Part shown: positions 1 through 9,748 of the stretch, in pieces
Layout: the number at the start of each line of letters is the position of its first letter
How positions within the stretch are numbered: position 1 is the first letter of the stretch
NCBI GenBank assembly: GCA_013180625.2
Contig: SNVD02010073.1
Location: forward strand, 1-64,000
Source: Boswellia sacra
Taxonomy: Eukaryota; Streptophyta; Magnoliopsida; Sapindales; Burseraceae
Reading direction: 5' to 3'
DNA: 64,000 nt
The notes under the pieces: generated by a model
Told to the model about the DNA's origin: nothing
Databases searched by the model: none
The model's input: the letters and a program-made list of their open reading frames with translations, nothing else
Made by a program: the position numbers and the translations under genes

Positions 1-204
1 AGGATAGATTGAGCTTTGATCGAAAAAGATCTTTAATATTAGAATTAGAAATTCTTTTGAAGTTAATATCCCCAAATAATATCGTCAGTCACAATCAGTG
101 AGACTCATAAAATTTTAAAATATTTTGATTTAAAATTATTTTCAATGAGAGCCACCTAGAAATAAACAAGATTTAACTTGTCTGTTTATCTTTTATTGAT
201 ACAG

Positions 205-2862
205 GAGGAGTACAAGAAACTTAGAAGAAATTTAGAGGATGCAGCTGGAGAGCCTGCTCCCTTTGACCTAACTGGTGACCTAGCCGTTTTCTCCAATACA
301 GAAATCCGAAACCATCCAACAATAATCAAGGTAACTATTAATTTGCTCTTACTCGATCGGATAAGGACGTGGCGACTCCACTTATATATCATCCTTTTTT
401 ATGCCATTGTAGGTTATATGGGAAAACAAAGAGGGTCTCTCGGATGGAGTACCCCATATAATTTACATAGCGAGAGAGAAGAGGCCAAATTATCCACATC
501 ATTATAAAGCAGGAGCCATGAATGTATTAGTAAGTTGCTCTTGGCCAACTATATCAGAAAGACTTAAAATATTAATATTAAACTGACATCTATAATCTTT
601 AACATTGTAGAAAATAATAAACTTAATATAGTATCATAACCATCATAAAAAAATGACAAATTTAATGTATCAAAGCCATAATGACCCAGTAATAATAGGT
701 TCATAGCTTCTCATTATATGGAATAACATATTTTCCTTTTTTTATTTTATTTTTATGATAAAAAGACTAGAATCTCCGGGGTGATGACAAATGCTCCTTT
801 CATGCTTAATGTGGATTGCGACATGTATGTCAACAACCCAGAAATATTTCGCCAGGCAATGTGTCTGTTACTTGGCTCCGAGAAGGAAAGGGATTGCGGA
901 TATATTCAGTGTCCGCAAAAGTTCTATGATAGACCAGAACAACTACTGCTTTTGCATGAAGTGAGTCATGTTCTGTTTCTTTCTTTAGCCTAAGAGAATT
1001 TGATCTGCTCTAGAGATTCTAAAGCTCTGTACCTAATAATTAACGTGTATTTTTCCTGTGTTATATATGTAGTATGTGGGCAAAGGAATAGTTGGAGTTC
1101 AAGGACCTTATTATGCAGGTTCAGGATGCTTTCATAGGCGAAAAGTTATCTATGGCTTAAGCCCGGACGATCTGGAAGATGAAGGAAAAATGAATAGTAC
1201 TCAGATTAACTTTGTCTTCAGTCAATTCTCTCTGAAATTTTCCTTCGCCTTTACTGTGCTATCTCTCACTAAACAGAAATGTTCATGAACAGTGAAATAA
1301 ATTAGTATGATTTTATTGTTATTCTTTTTGTCCAATGTATTCCTTTTGCAGTAAAATTAACTCATAATGAATTACAAAAAGAATTCGGAGACTCAAAGGA
1401 ATTCATCAAATCAGCTGCTCAAGCTTTAAAGGGGGAGACAGATTTTCCAAGCAATTTGTCGAAATCTCTGGAGGCAGCTCACCAGCTTGCAGGTTGCACT
1501 TATGATTATGGTAGTAGCTGGGGTAAAAAGGTAAGTAGCGGTAGTGAAGTACTGTATAATTGGCAGCCTGTTTCTAGTGCATACTTTTTAGTGCCAATGC
1601 ACCATTTTTCTATAATTACTTCGAACATAAAGACAATTTATCAATATTCAATTTCTAAGTCCAAACAACAAGACGATAACCATACTCTTCTTTTTTGTTT
1701 ATTTTTTTCCCAATCAATAGTATCTTACATTAATTTTGTGTCTTGCTAATTTATCCCACAAAGTGTTTTTCCAAACAACATCACAATTTTGAAGTAATAA
1801 CCATGTCTAATATAATAGATGTTTTGGTTTCAGCTGGGGTGGAGATATGGTTCCCTAACAGAAGATATTCTTACTGGGTTAGCCATCCAATCAGAAGGCT
1901 GGAGATCAGGCTATTTATCGCCAGAACCTCCAGCCTTTTTAGGGTGTGCACCACCTGGTGGGCTCCCTGTTATGGTCCAACAGAAAAGGTGGGCCATAGG
2001 ATTGCTCGAAATCCTATTCAGCAAAAGCAACCCAATATCAGCTACTCTCACCGCCAAGCTCCAATTCAGGCAATGCCTAGTCTATTTATGGCTCCTCCTT
2101 TGGGGCTTACGCTCCATCCCTGAGCTATGCTATGCCGTTCTACCAGCTTATTGCATCATCACCGACTCTAATTTCTTGCCCAAGGTGAGGAGTACTAATC
2201 AATGTGCATGCCATCAAGACCAGTTTGAATGTTGTTATATATGTATATATAAACTCTTTGCATTAGTATCTAAATTCTTTTAATTGGACTATATTAAAAT
2301 GTGTCAATTAATTGTGTCCTTCCAGGCACCAGGGATATATTTATTTGTAGCACCATTTGCGGTCTACAATATTTATAATCTATCAGAATTCATTCTAACT
2401 GGCTTCCCAGTACATGCATGGTGGATTTCCCAATGCCAAGCTAGAATTATCTCGCTGACTGCATGGTTGTTTGGGGTTATGAATATGGTACTCAAGCTTC
2501 TAGGATTATCGAAGACAGTCTTCGAAGTTACACAAAAAGGTCAATCCACTTCTAGTGAAGATGATGAAGAAAAATTTGTCTTTGATGAGTCACCGATTTT
2601 TGTTCCAATCACAACGGTTGTGCTGGTTCAACTGACGGCATTGGTTACTTGGTCGTTGGGGTTGCAACCCCGAGAAGGGCAGGGGCCCGGCCTAGGTGAG
2701 TTGTTCTGTAGTGTGTATGTGGTGCTATCATTCATGCCATTTGTGCAAGGGCTGTTCAGGAAAGGAAAATACGGGATTCCTTCATCATCTATATTCAAAT
2801 CAGCTGCTTTGGCATTATGCTTTATACACTTGTGTCGAAGGAGCTCCATCGCTACGGATTGA
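205..2862 (+). CDS. Cellulose synthase-like protein (CslB/CslH type), 5' end outside window
   Basis: Family-2 glycosyltransferase that builds a beta-linked polysaccharide in Golgi or plasma membrane. Seven exons can be joined in frame: 205-330, 413-529, 766-960, 1073-1196, 1352-1530, 1834-2184, 2326-2862, giving 542 residues; the family is about 750, so the N-terminal RING-less region and first membrane helices lie upstream. Seen directly: the substrate-binding NVDCDMY motif in the third exon, the TED motif at 1858-1866, QQKRW (the QxxRW signature) at 1978-1992, and a C-terminal block of hydrophobic segments in the last exon. All junctions are GT-AG and keep phase. No frameshift or early stop was seen, so the gene looks intact as far as visible. 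Assignment to CslB/CslH rather than CslG or CslE is by overall sequence feel and is less certain than the family. Bases 1-204 are read as intron. Confidence 0.9.
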
Positions 2863-3043
2863 GTTGAGATATACATGTATATCACTGTTGTTTTAATTTA
2901 CTATTGTAAGTATAAATTATTATGTTACCTCAATTTGATATGTCGTCGCATGTGGGTCAGTCGTCATCACATGTGGGTCAGTCAGGGCCAGGGGAACGAA
3001 TGTGTAGTATGTACCAGTGTGTATGTGGTGGCATGCTTCTGGT
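2863..3043. other. Intergenic spacer after the cellulose synthase-like gene
   Basis: Probable 3' untranslated region of the cellulose synthase-like gene followed by a short stretch with a doubled motif (catgtgggtcagtc at about 2949 and 2970). No coding signal was seen, and in particular no N-terminal part of the BAHD gene that lies further down. Confidence 0.5.
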
Positions 3044-3554
3044 GTAACGACCGGACCCCTGGCACGTGGCACTTTGTGGCCCTTTCGCCTTCAAGAGGTG
3101 GCCCCCGTGTCAGGCTACAGTCGCACACAGTCCAGTATTGTCCGCTCTGGGCCCACCGGCCCTCACGGTTTTGTCCCCCGGTACTACCCTCTCTTGGGGA
3201 ACGGGGCCTTATAGGACACCCTCTATTACCCTCAAGGGATTATTCCCAGGAGCGCCTCCCCCACTCGAACCCAAGACCCATAGGTCATTGGAGTTCAACA
3301 TGAGTACCAATGACCTATGGGTCTTGGGTTCGAGTGGGGGAGGCGCTCCTGGGAATAATCCCTTGAGGGTAATAGAGGGTGTCCTATAAGGCCCCGTTCC
3401 CCAAGAGAGGGTAGTACCGGGGGACAAAACCGTGAGGGCCGGTGGGCCCAGAGCGGACAATACTGGACTGTGTGCGACTGTAGCCTGACACGGGGGCCAC
3501 CTCTTGAAGGCGAAAGGGCCACAAAGTGCCACGTGCCAGGGGTCCGGTCGTTAC
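3044..3554. repeat. Perfect 248-bp inverted repeat with 15-nt loop
   Basis: Left arm 3044-3291 and right arm 3307-3554 are exact reverse complements when read base by base; the loop is 3292-3306. The arms are strikingly GC-rich inside an AT-rich window. A transcript across it would fold into one long hairpin. Both strands therefore give the same short open frame, which is a by-product of the symmetry and not a gene. The block sits just inside the 3' end of a gypsy element. Confidence 0.95.
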
Positions 3555-3800
3555 ATAAAAAGGCACCTTTTTATGTAACGGTCTCCTTATCCACCGGGGA
3601 ACAGGGCCTTATAGGACACCCTCTTTTACCCGCGTGGTAGGTGGGCCCCACATATCCAGGTATTGTCTGCTTTGAGGAACGGGGCCTCAAGGGACACCCT
3701 CTATTACCCTCACGGTTTTGTCCACATCGGGGAACAGGGGCTCGAAGCACACCCTCTTTTACCCGTGTGGCGCCTCCCCCACTCGAACTCTGGACCTCCA
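3196..3800. repeat. Dispersed GC-rich repeat unit in the gypsy 3' region
   Basis: A motif reading roughly ggggaacggggcc, then acaccctc, then a run ending in taccc occurs in the left arm (about 3196), as its complement in the right arm, and again near 3596, 3675 and 3730. The piece cgcctcccccactcgaac follows both the arm copy (about 3253) and the last copy (3772-3789). The copies differ by a few substitutions, which suggests local duplication. Function unknown. Confidence 0.7.
3549..3580. repeat. Small perfect hairpin, 15-bp arms, 2-nt loop
   Basis: Arms 3549-3563 (cgttacataaaaagg) and 3566-3580 are reverse complements around the bases ca. It overlaps the outer end of the large inverted repeat's right arm, so the two palindromes are chained. 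Confidence 0.9.
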
Positions 3801-3816
3801 CCACAAAGGCTCCTAA

Positions 3817-3941
3817 AGTTCAACATGAGTACCATTCGGACAACTTGGGAATTAGAGGAAGAAATGCGTACCAAATACCCCTCTCTATTCGAAGGATTGT
3901 ACTGAATTTCGGGGACGAAATTCTTTTAAGGAGGGGAGAGT
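3817..3941 (+). mobile_element. Ty3/gypsy (Tekay/Del-like) polyprotein tail and polypurine tract
   Basis: The frame ending at about 3904 reads like the last residues of a chromovirus integrase (a TW-E-EE-M--KYP-LF pattern), followed by the typical ggggacgaaattc stretch and a polypurine tract aaggaggggagag at 3928-3940 directly before the LTR. Everything upstream in the element (gag, protease, reverse transcriptase, most of integrase, 5' LTR) is missing. Only a 3'-terminal remnant is left. Confidence 0.8.
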
Positions 3942-4129
3942 TGTAATATCCTAAATTTTGTAGTGTACATTATATCATGTGTTATAGTTACATATGTATT
4001 AATGTATATGTAATGTATTTGAATTGTAATGTAATAAATGAAAGAATGAGGGGCTTTATTAAAAGAGTATTGGGTCTAATGGTTATAAAGGAGGAGAGAA
4101 GGACTAAATGAAAATTTGGCCTAATTTTA

Positions 4130-4137
4130 TATATAAA
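4130..4137 (+). promoter_or_regulatory. Probable LTR TATA box
   Basis: tatataaa inside the LTR, followed about 30 bases later by a pyrimidine-rich cattcctctcc region that would suit a start site. Known LTR layout supports it; no direct proof. Confidence 0.45.
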
Positions 4138-5530
4138 TGGGAAGAGTTTTAGAATTCTTTCATTCCTCTCCTTACATACACGTTCCAGCCCTCTACTCTC
4201 TCAGAAAATTTTCACACAAATCATCAAGGAATCAAGGGAAGAAAGGGAGAAAAAAAAAAGAGGGAGAAGGTAAGAACCAATTCTCTAATTAGAATTCTTT
4301 GTATTATTGTTTATTTAATTTAAAGAAATTCCTTGCGTAGTGATGTGAGTATGAGAACTGTTATTTGTATGCTGGAAATTGTATGGAGATGTGAATTTGA
4401 ATGAGTTTTGAATGCATCTAAGTAAGGAGATGAAGATATAAGCTAGAATTGAGAATTTAGTTCAAATCCTGGAAATTTTGTTACACTGAACAGTACCTGT
4501 TTCAAAAATTACCAAAAATCAGGGGGACATTTTCTTTTTCTGAAATTTTTATAGATGAAAATAGACATGTCCAGGAGTGTATAGCAATTGGATTCACTCA
4601 AAAATTCGAAGTAGGTGATTTGGAGTGAATTTTTGAATTTCTGGTATGGTATTGAACATGTCCCCTGTCTTAGAACAGAGGAGGGGAAGACGATTTTAGT
4701 TGAAGGTCCAAATCTTCATATAATTATCTGATTTTTGGTATGCAAGTTATTTTATGTGTCATATATGAGACTGTAAATTTTCACTGAGATTGAAGGTCTG
4801 TGTGAATTGTTATAGATTTTTAAAGTTGTCTTGTTAAAACTGGAATTTTTAGTTTCCAAAACAGGGCAGTTAGAAATAAATGGATTTGAATGGGTTAGGC
4901 ACCTTGAAAAGCCCTGATTTTTGGTATGGAGGTATATATATATGTTATATACCACCCTGTAAATTTTTACAGCCAATTGAGTAGGATTGCAATTCCTACA
5001 AATTTTTAAGTCTACACTGCTCAGTGAAATGAATACAATGCCAGAATTGTTGAGGTAATGAATTTGATTATTTTTAGTGGCCAAATGATTCCATTTGGCT
5101 CTAAAAATTTTAACGAGACATGAGGTATGTGTGTAAAAGATGTCTACCTACTGGTGTGAATTTTTGGAAGTAGATAATTGTTGTTGTAAATTGTTTGTCA
5201 AAGTAAGTATGGAAATAGAGCCAAAAAGAGGGAAATATTTTACAAGTGTATGGTGACCTAAAAAGAGATTTTGTTTTATTTTTAGGTCAATCACAAGCAT
5301 CGAAAAGCAGCTATACGAGGTAAGTAAGCTAACTATTCTGAGGCCACAATAAATTGTGTACTGTATGTATGTAATTTTGTGGATTGTAACACTATTAAAT
5401 GCTAGCAACTTGATGCTTGAATGTGAGATATTGTGACTGTTTTGGAAGCCTGATATAGAGCTTCTTTAATGTGACTGATTGTGAATGATGAAACATGATT
5501 GGCATGCCAAGACCTAGGAAGTTTAGCTCT

Positions 5531-5774
5531 CATAGCTTGAGGGGAGGTTTGGACCATGTGTTTCCCTACATGGGATTCGGTAGCATGGGCCCGGTATCAC
5601 CCGGATTGTCAGACTAGCCTCGAGTTATTTCAAGTGTAGGCATCCAAATGTATTTGTACTGTTTTGTACTGTTCCATGGCTTGAGGGGAGGTCTGGACCA
5701 TGTGTTTCTCTAGACGAGATTCGGTAGCATGGGCCCGGTATCACCCGGATTGTCAGACTAGCCTTGAGCTATTA
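5531..5774 (+). repeat. Direct duplication of about 100 bp inside the LTR
   Basis: 5531-5630 and 5675-5774 share the string from cttgaggggagg through gattgtcagactagcc with a few changes (for instance ccctacatgg versus tctagacgag). The spacing is 144 bases. Confidence 0.85.
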
Positions 5775-6426
5775 TATGGGAACTGACTGTGAAATGAAAA
5801 GTCCTACATTGATTAGAGAGCATTTTCCCCTAGGTGACTGTAATTGATACTATGGAAGCTTCCTCATTATGTGATTGTGATTGTACATAAAAAAGCGATG
5901 AGTAGAGAAATGTGAACTCACTTATGTGAGGTTGAATCGACCTATAGAGGTCTAGAAAAAAAAATCGGCGCGGGAGCGCAAATGTAACCGAAGTGAACTC
6001 TGGGGCATTCTTTCTTTAACGAGTTAGCTAATGCTTATATAGTTAGAAATGGATAGTTTCATACTAGACTGAATTCTATTGTTATTGTTTATTACTGTAT
6101 ATTCACCTAGCTTACTTACTGAGTTTTACTCATTAAAGTTGTTGTGTGCCTCAGGTGATCAGTAGATTGAGCTATGGATGGAGGACTTTTGGCATTGCTG
6201 ACAGAGTTCCCTTGGCAACCAAAGACCGCTGCTCTATATTAGCATAGTCATACTGTAGAACCTCTTTTGATTTTTGAATGTATTTATATACAGTGAAATG
6301 GTGTGGTTGTGATTAGAAACTCCGTTTTGTGTGATACTAAGATCAATCTTTGAAAGAAATAACAAAGATCATATTTAAATGACTGTATAAATGCTATATT
6401 TTGTATGTGTAGAATGAGTTGTGACA

Positions 6427-7650
6427 TACTTCTACTTCTACCGCAAGTCCCCTGACAAGAACTCTGCCTTTATCACTGATACCCTTAAGAACTCCCTTGC
6501 CAAAACTCTAACCTATTATTACCCCTTTGCTGGTAGAATCATTCAGAACCCAGATACTGATGAGCCTGAGATTGTATGTGACAACACTGGTGCTTTGTTT
6601 TTAGAAGCAAAAGCTAATATCTCTTTGAAGCATCTTGACTTCTACAACCTCAATCACTCATTCTCGGGAAAACTAGTCTCTATCAAACCAGACTTCCCTT
6701 TGCAAGTCCAAGTAACAATTTACACTTGTGGAGGAGTTTCGGTTACCGCTAGTTTCGATCATGCACTTGGCGATGGAACTGCCTTTGGCAAATTTCTTGT
6801 CTCCTGGTCTGAAATAGCTCGACAGAAGCCATTGACTTGCATCCCGGATCATGGGAGAAGCCTCCGAGCTCGTTGCCCTCCCACTTACCACCCTTCCCTT
6901 GACCGAACCTTTGTCAAGTGCAGCAGCTTGGAAGAGATTATGAATCCCCAAGCAGCAGGGAAAATCACGCTCAAGCGTCTTTATTACATCGATGCCTCGA
7001 GCGTGAAGGCATTGCAACAACTTGCATGTGTGAATGGTAAGAAGAGAACACAAATCGAGGCTTTCTCAGCCTACGTATGGAAGATCCTGGCCACAACCAT
7101 TGATGATCAAAACCACGAAAAGTGCAGGATGGGTTGGTTAGTTGATGGACGCAGCAGAATTCGTGGAAGTCAAAGCTGCATGTCAGGTAATTACATAGGC
7201 AATGTCTTGTCTATGGCACAAGGAGAGGCAAGTGTAAAAGAACTGAAGCAAGGCTCTTTATCAGATATTGCCAACAAGGTTCATGCATCTATAGCAAAGG
7301 TGGCCAACGAGGAACACTTCTTGGATTTGATTGACTGGATCGAGTGCCACAGGCCTGGACTGATGCTATCGAGAATGGTGTTGGGGGGAGATGGTCCAGG
7401 TCCAGCAGTTGTTGTGTCATCAGGCCGCAGGTATCCAGTGGCTGAGGTGGACTTTGGGTTCGGAAATCCCGTGCTGGGAACAACTAGTACAACTCTAGAG
7501 AGGATTGGAGTTGGTTACATGAACCAGAGGCCGACTGCGAGTTGTGATGGGTCCTGGATTGTGTCTGCTATCTTGTGGCCGGAACTCGTTGCTGCCCTGG
7601 AGTCTGATACAATTTTTCAACCCCTGTGTGCCTCTCATCTTCATCTTTAG
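6427..7650 (+). pseudogene. BAHD acyltransferase, 5'-truncated by LTR
   Basis: BAHD enzymes move an acyl group from acyl-CoA to an alcohol or amine in the cytosol. The frame holds 407 family residues to a stop at 7648-7650, with the catalytic HALGD (HxxxD) and the structural DFGFG (DFGWG type) motifs in the expected order; it resembles the coniferyl-alcohol/hydroxycinnamoyl acyltransferase branch. Family members are 430-460 long, so about 45-50 N-terminal residues are missing. The first codons come from the LTR (gtg aca), an in-frame stop tga lies at 6415-6417, and the first in-frame ATG is deep inside the protein, after the HxxxD motif. The rest is free of stops or frameshifts, which points to a recent loss. 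A read as functional gene would need an upstream exon, which was not found. Confidence 0.8.
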
Positions 7651-8640
7651 TGCTACCTCCATGTCATCATAATTGGAGGATGTCATCATAATTGGAGGTT
7701 ACTATATAAATCTAAAGTTAGTGTGCATAATTCATAGATTGCTAAAATCTTATGTGAAATATTCAAATATCAACCATGCCAGTTGATGCTCCATTACTTA
7801 ACCTCCAATGACCTTGTGTCTTTTGGGATGAATGTTGGTATCAAACACGTGCTAATTAAAATCCAATCAGGAGACTGGGGAGGCATGACTTGTACTATTA
7901 CTCTACAATTGTAACCTTGCAATTTTTTTAATTTTATTTGTGATGCTATAAAGTATATAATTGTGAAAATACAATTGCAAATTGGTTGTGGATTTTATTA
8001 GGGTAATTTAATAAAAGATCATTAAGGTTATTTCGTTAATTTCCCGACCTTTTAATTAAAAATCAACAATCTTCCTTATAGTTTAAGAATTTTGGGACTT
8101 TTCAATTGTAGACTTTGTAAAGGGAGGTTATCAGAATTACCCCAAGACCATTATCCGAAATTAATTATCATTAGTTTGATGCCTATCATGGACTTAATGG
8201 ATTTGCGAATGTAACTGTAGATAGTTTGTTGCCATAATAACAAATTCCATTTTTCGGGCCATACTACTGATAAGTACTATATTTTTACTATTTTCATACA
8301 TTTATGCTTCATATATACACATAAATAATTAGTTCAGTTTTACGCAAACATTGCTCAAAAGCAGCTTACAGATTATTTTGAAGTTTAGAATTTGTTTCGA
8401 AGAAAGTCTGCCTACATTTTGCAAATTCGAGCTTTTTTGGTCCATAGCCCCAAAAGGCTACAATTTAATGTTAAGGTTTGACTTAAGCCCTACTGCCCAA
8501 TGCATGGAAGCCCAAATGCACCTTAAATGCTGGCATCACAGAATGCTTTTAGCTTTGATATTCAAATTTAAGCATCTAAATCTTTTTTATCCAATAATCT
8601 AAAAATAATAATTAAAAAAAAATTACGCAAAAGATACGAC
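7651..8640. other. AT-rich intergenic region
   Basis: Begins with the likely 3' untranslated part of the BAHD frame, which carries a doubled tcatcataattggagg (about 7663 and 7682). The remainder is AT-rich without a credible gene. Short open frames here look accidental. Confidence 0.5.
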
Positions 8641-9748
8641 CGATCATCAAAAACTATCCCTCAAGTTAGAGAAATCGTCACTCACAAATAAGATTTGGCT
8701 TTTTTAATCAACTACATTCTTCAACTTTTTAAAAATACATCACAAACACCCCTAATCGTTTGCTATTGTTAATTAATAGAAAAGTCAGACTACAATCAAC
8801 TTTATAGCCCTATTTATAATTGAGTGGATTGCTTGATTAAAATGACAATCTCCTTCCTATCTCTCTTATCTCCTCACAGCGGCGCTGCTACTTGAGTTGA
8901 GCACCGGAAAAAATCAAGAATTAGTAACTATATATGGTTGCTAGCATGCTACCAGAAAATACTGTCTCCTCTTCTCTTCTTTTCTCTACTCTTCTTACAA
9001 TAGAACCGAAATAACATTTCAAAGAAAAAGGTCGAGTTAACTTTTCAAAGCAAGTGAAAAACTCTAGCCAAAATTCCATCTTCTCAAATAACAAGGCATA
9101 CAAGCTAACTAAAAAATTCGAATGCTCAACCTGGACTTCTTCTTGGTCTTAACATGTCCCCTGTTTAGACCCACAAAAAGGCCAGTATCTGGCTTCTTGG
9201 GGGCCAACGATCTACAAGAGAAAAAATCTAACTTCAAAGGAGGCTGATAATTCATTTATACATCTTCCTTCTACTCTCCGATCTAGTTTCTGGGAGTGGT
9301 AGTTGGCTTGGTGAAGGTTAATTGCTGCTGGTTGCATGTGCTAGTAGTGGGACTATGGATTGCGGAACTACTACAACAATGGGGCTGTGATTGTGGAAAT
9401 GGTGATGGCCGCAGTAGGGAAATGGTCGGCTTGTGGTGGTACCTGGCGACGGGTTTTCTTGGTGACTTTTGGCTTGTATTAGTGGGTTGTTGTACCAATT
9501 TATTTTATGATCTGGCTCTGATTTTATTTTTGGGTTATTAAATAAGTCAAATTTGGCAATTCTTTAAAAGAAATTGTGGGAAATGATTAATTTACTTGTT
9601 TATCCCTCTAAGCAAACAGTTTTTGTCAATTGGTGATGTTTGTGACATATTTCTAAAAAGTTACAGGGAGTGGTTGATTAAAAAAGCCAAACTTCTTTTT
9701 ACGAGTGATGATTTCTCAAATCTCATGGGTAGTTTCTGATGATTGCCC
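8641..9748. mobile_element. DNA transposon-like element with long inverted ends
   Basis: The left end (8641 to about 8770) and the reverse complement of the right end (about 9600-9748) align over at least 120 bases at roughly three quarters identity, sharing stretches such as tttggcttttttaatcaac and aactttttaaaaata. The interior (about 9280-9500) is richer in G than its flanks and may be captured host DNA. No transposase was seen. Long inverted ends suit a Mutator-like element, but superfamily is inference. Confidence 0.6.

Larger units (their letters stand above)
3942..6426 (+). mobile_element. 3' LTR of Tekay/Del-like gypsy element
   Basis: Starts TGTAATATCC right after the polypurine tract and ends ...GTTGTGACA, a terminal pair usual for this group; length 2,485 bp, also usual. 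It contains a TATA-like box (4130-4137) and an internal 100-bp direct duplication (5531-5630 and 5675-5774). The downstream end abuts coding sequence of a BAHD acyltransferase. No partner 5' LTR is present upstream, so target-site duplication cannot be tested. Confidence 0.8.

Noticed and set aside
1743..2123. 126-codon open frame inside the cellulose synthase-like gene
   Set aside because: Out-of-frame shadow of the exon 1834-2184.
3066..3532. Identical 75-residue open frames on both strands at 3.0-3.5 kb
   Set aside because: They are the mirror product of the perfect inverted repeat and show no protein family likeness.
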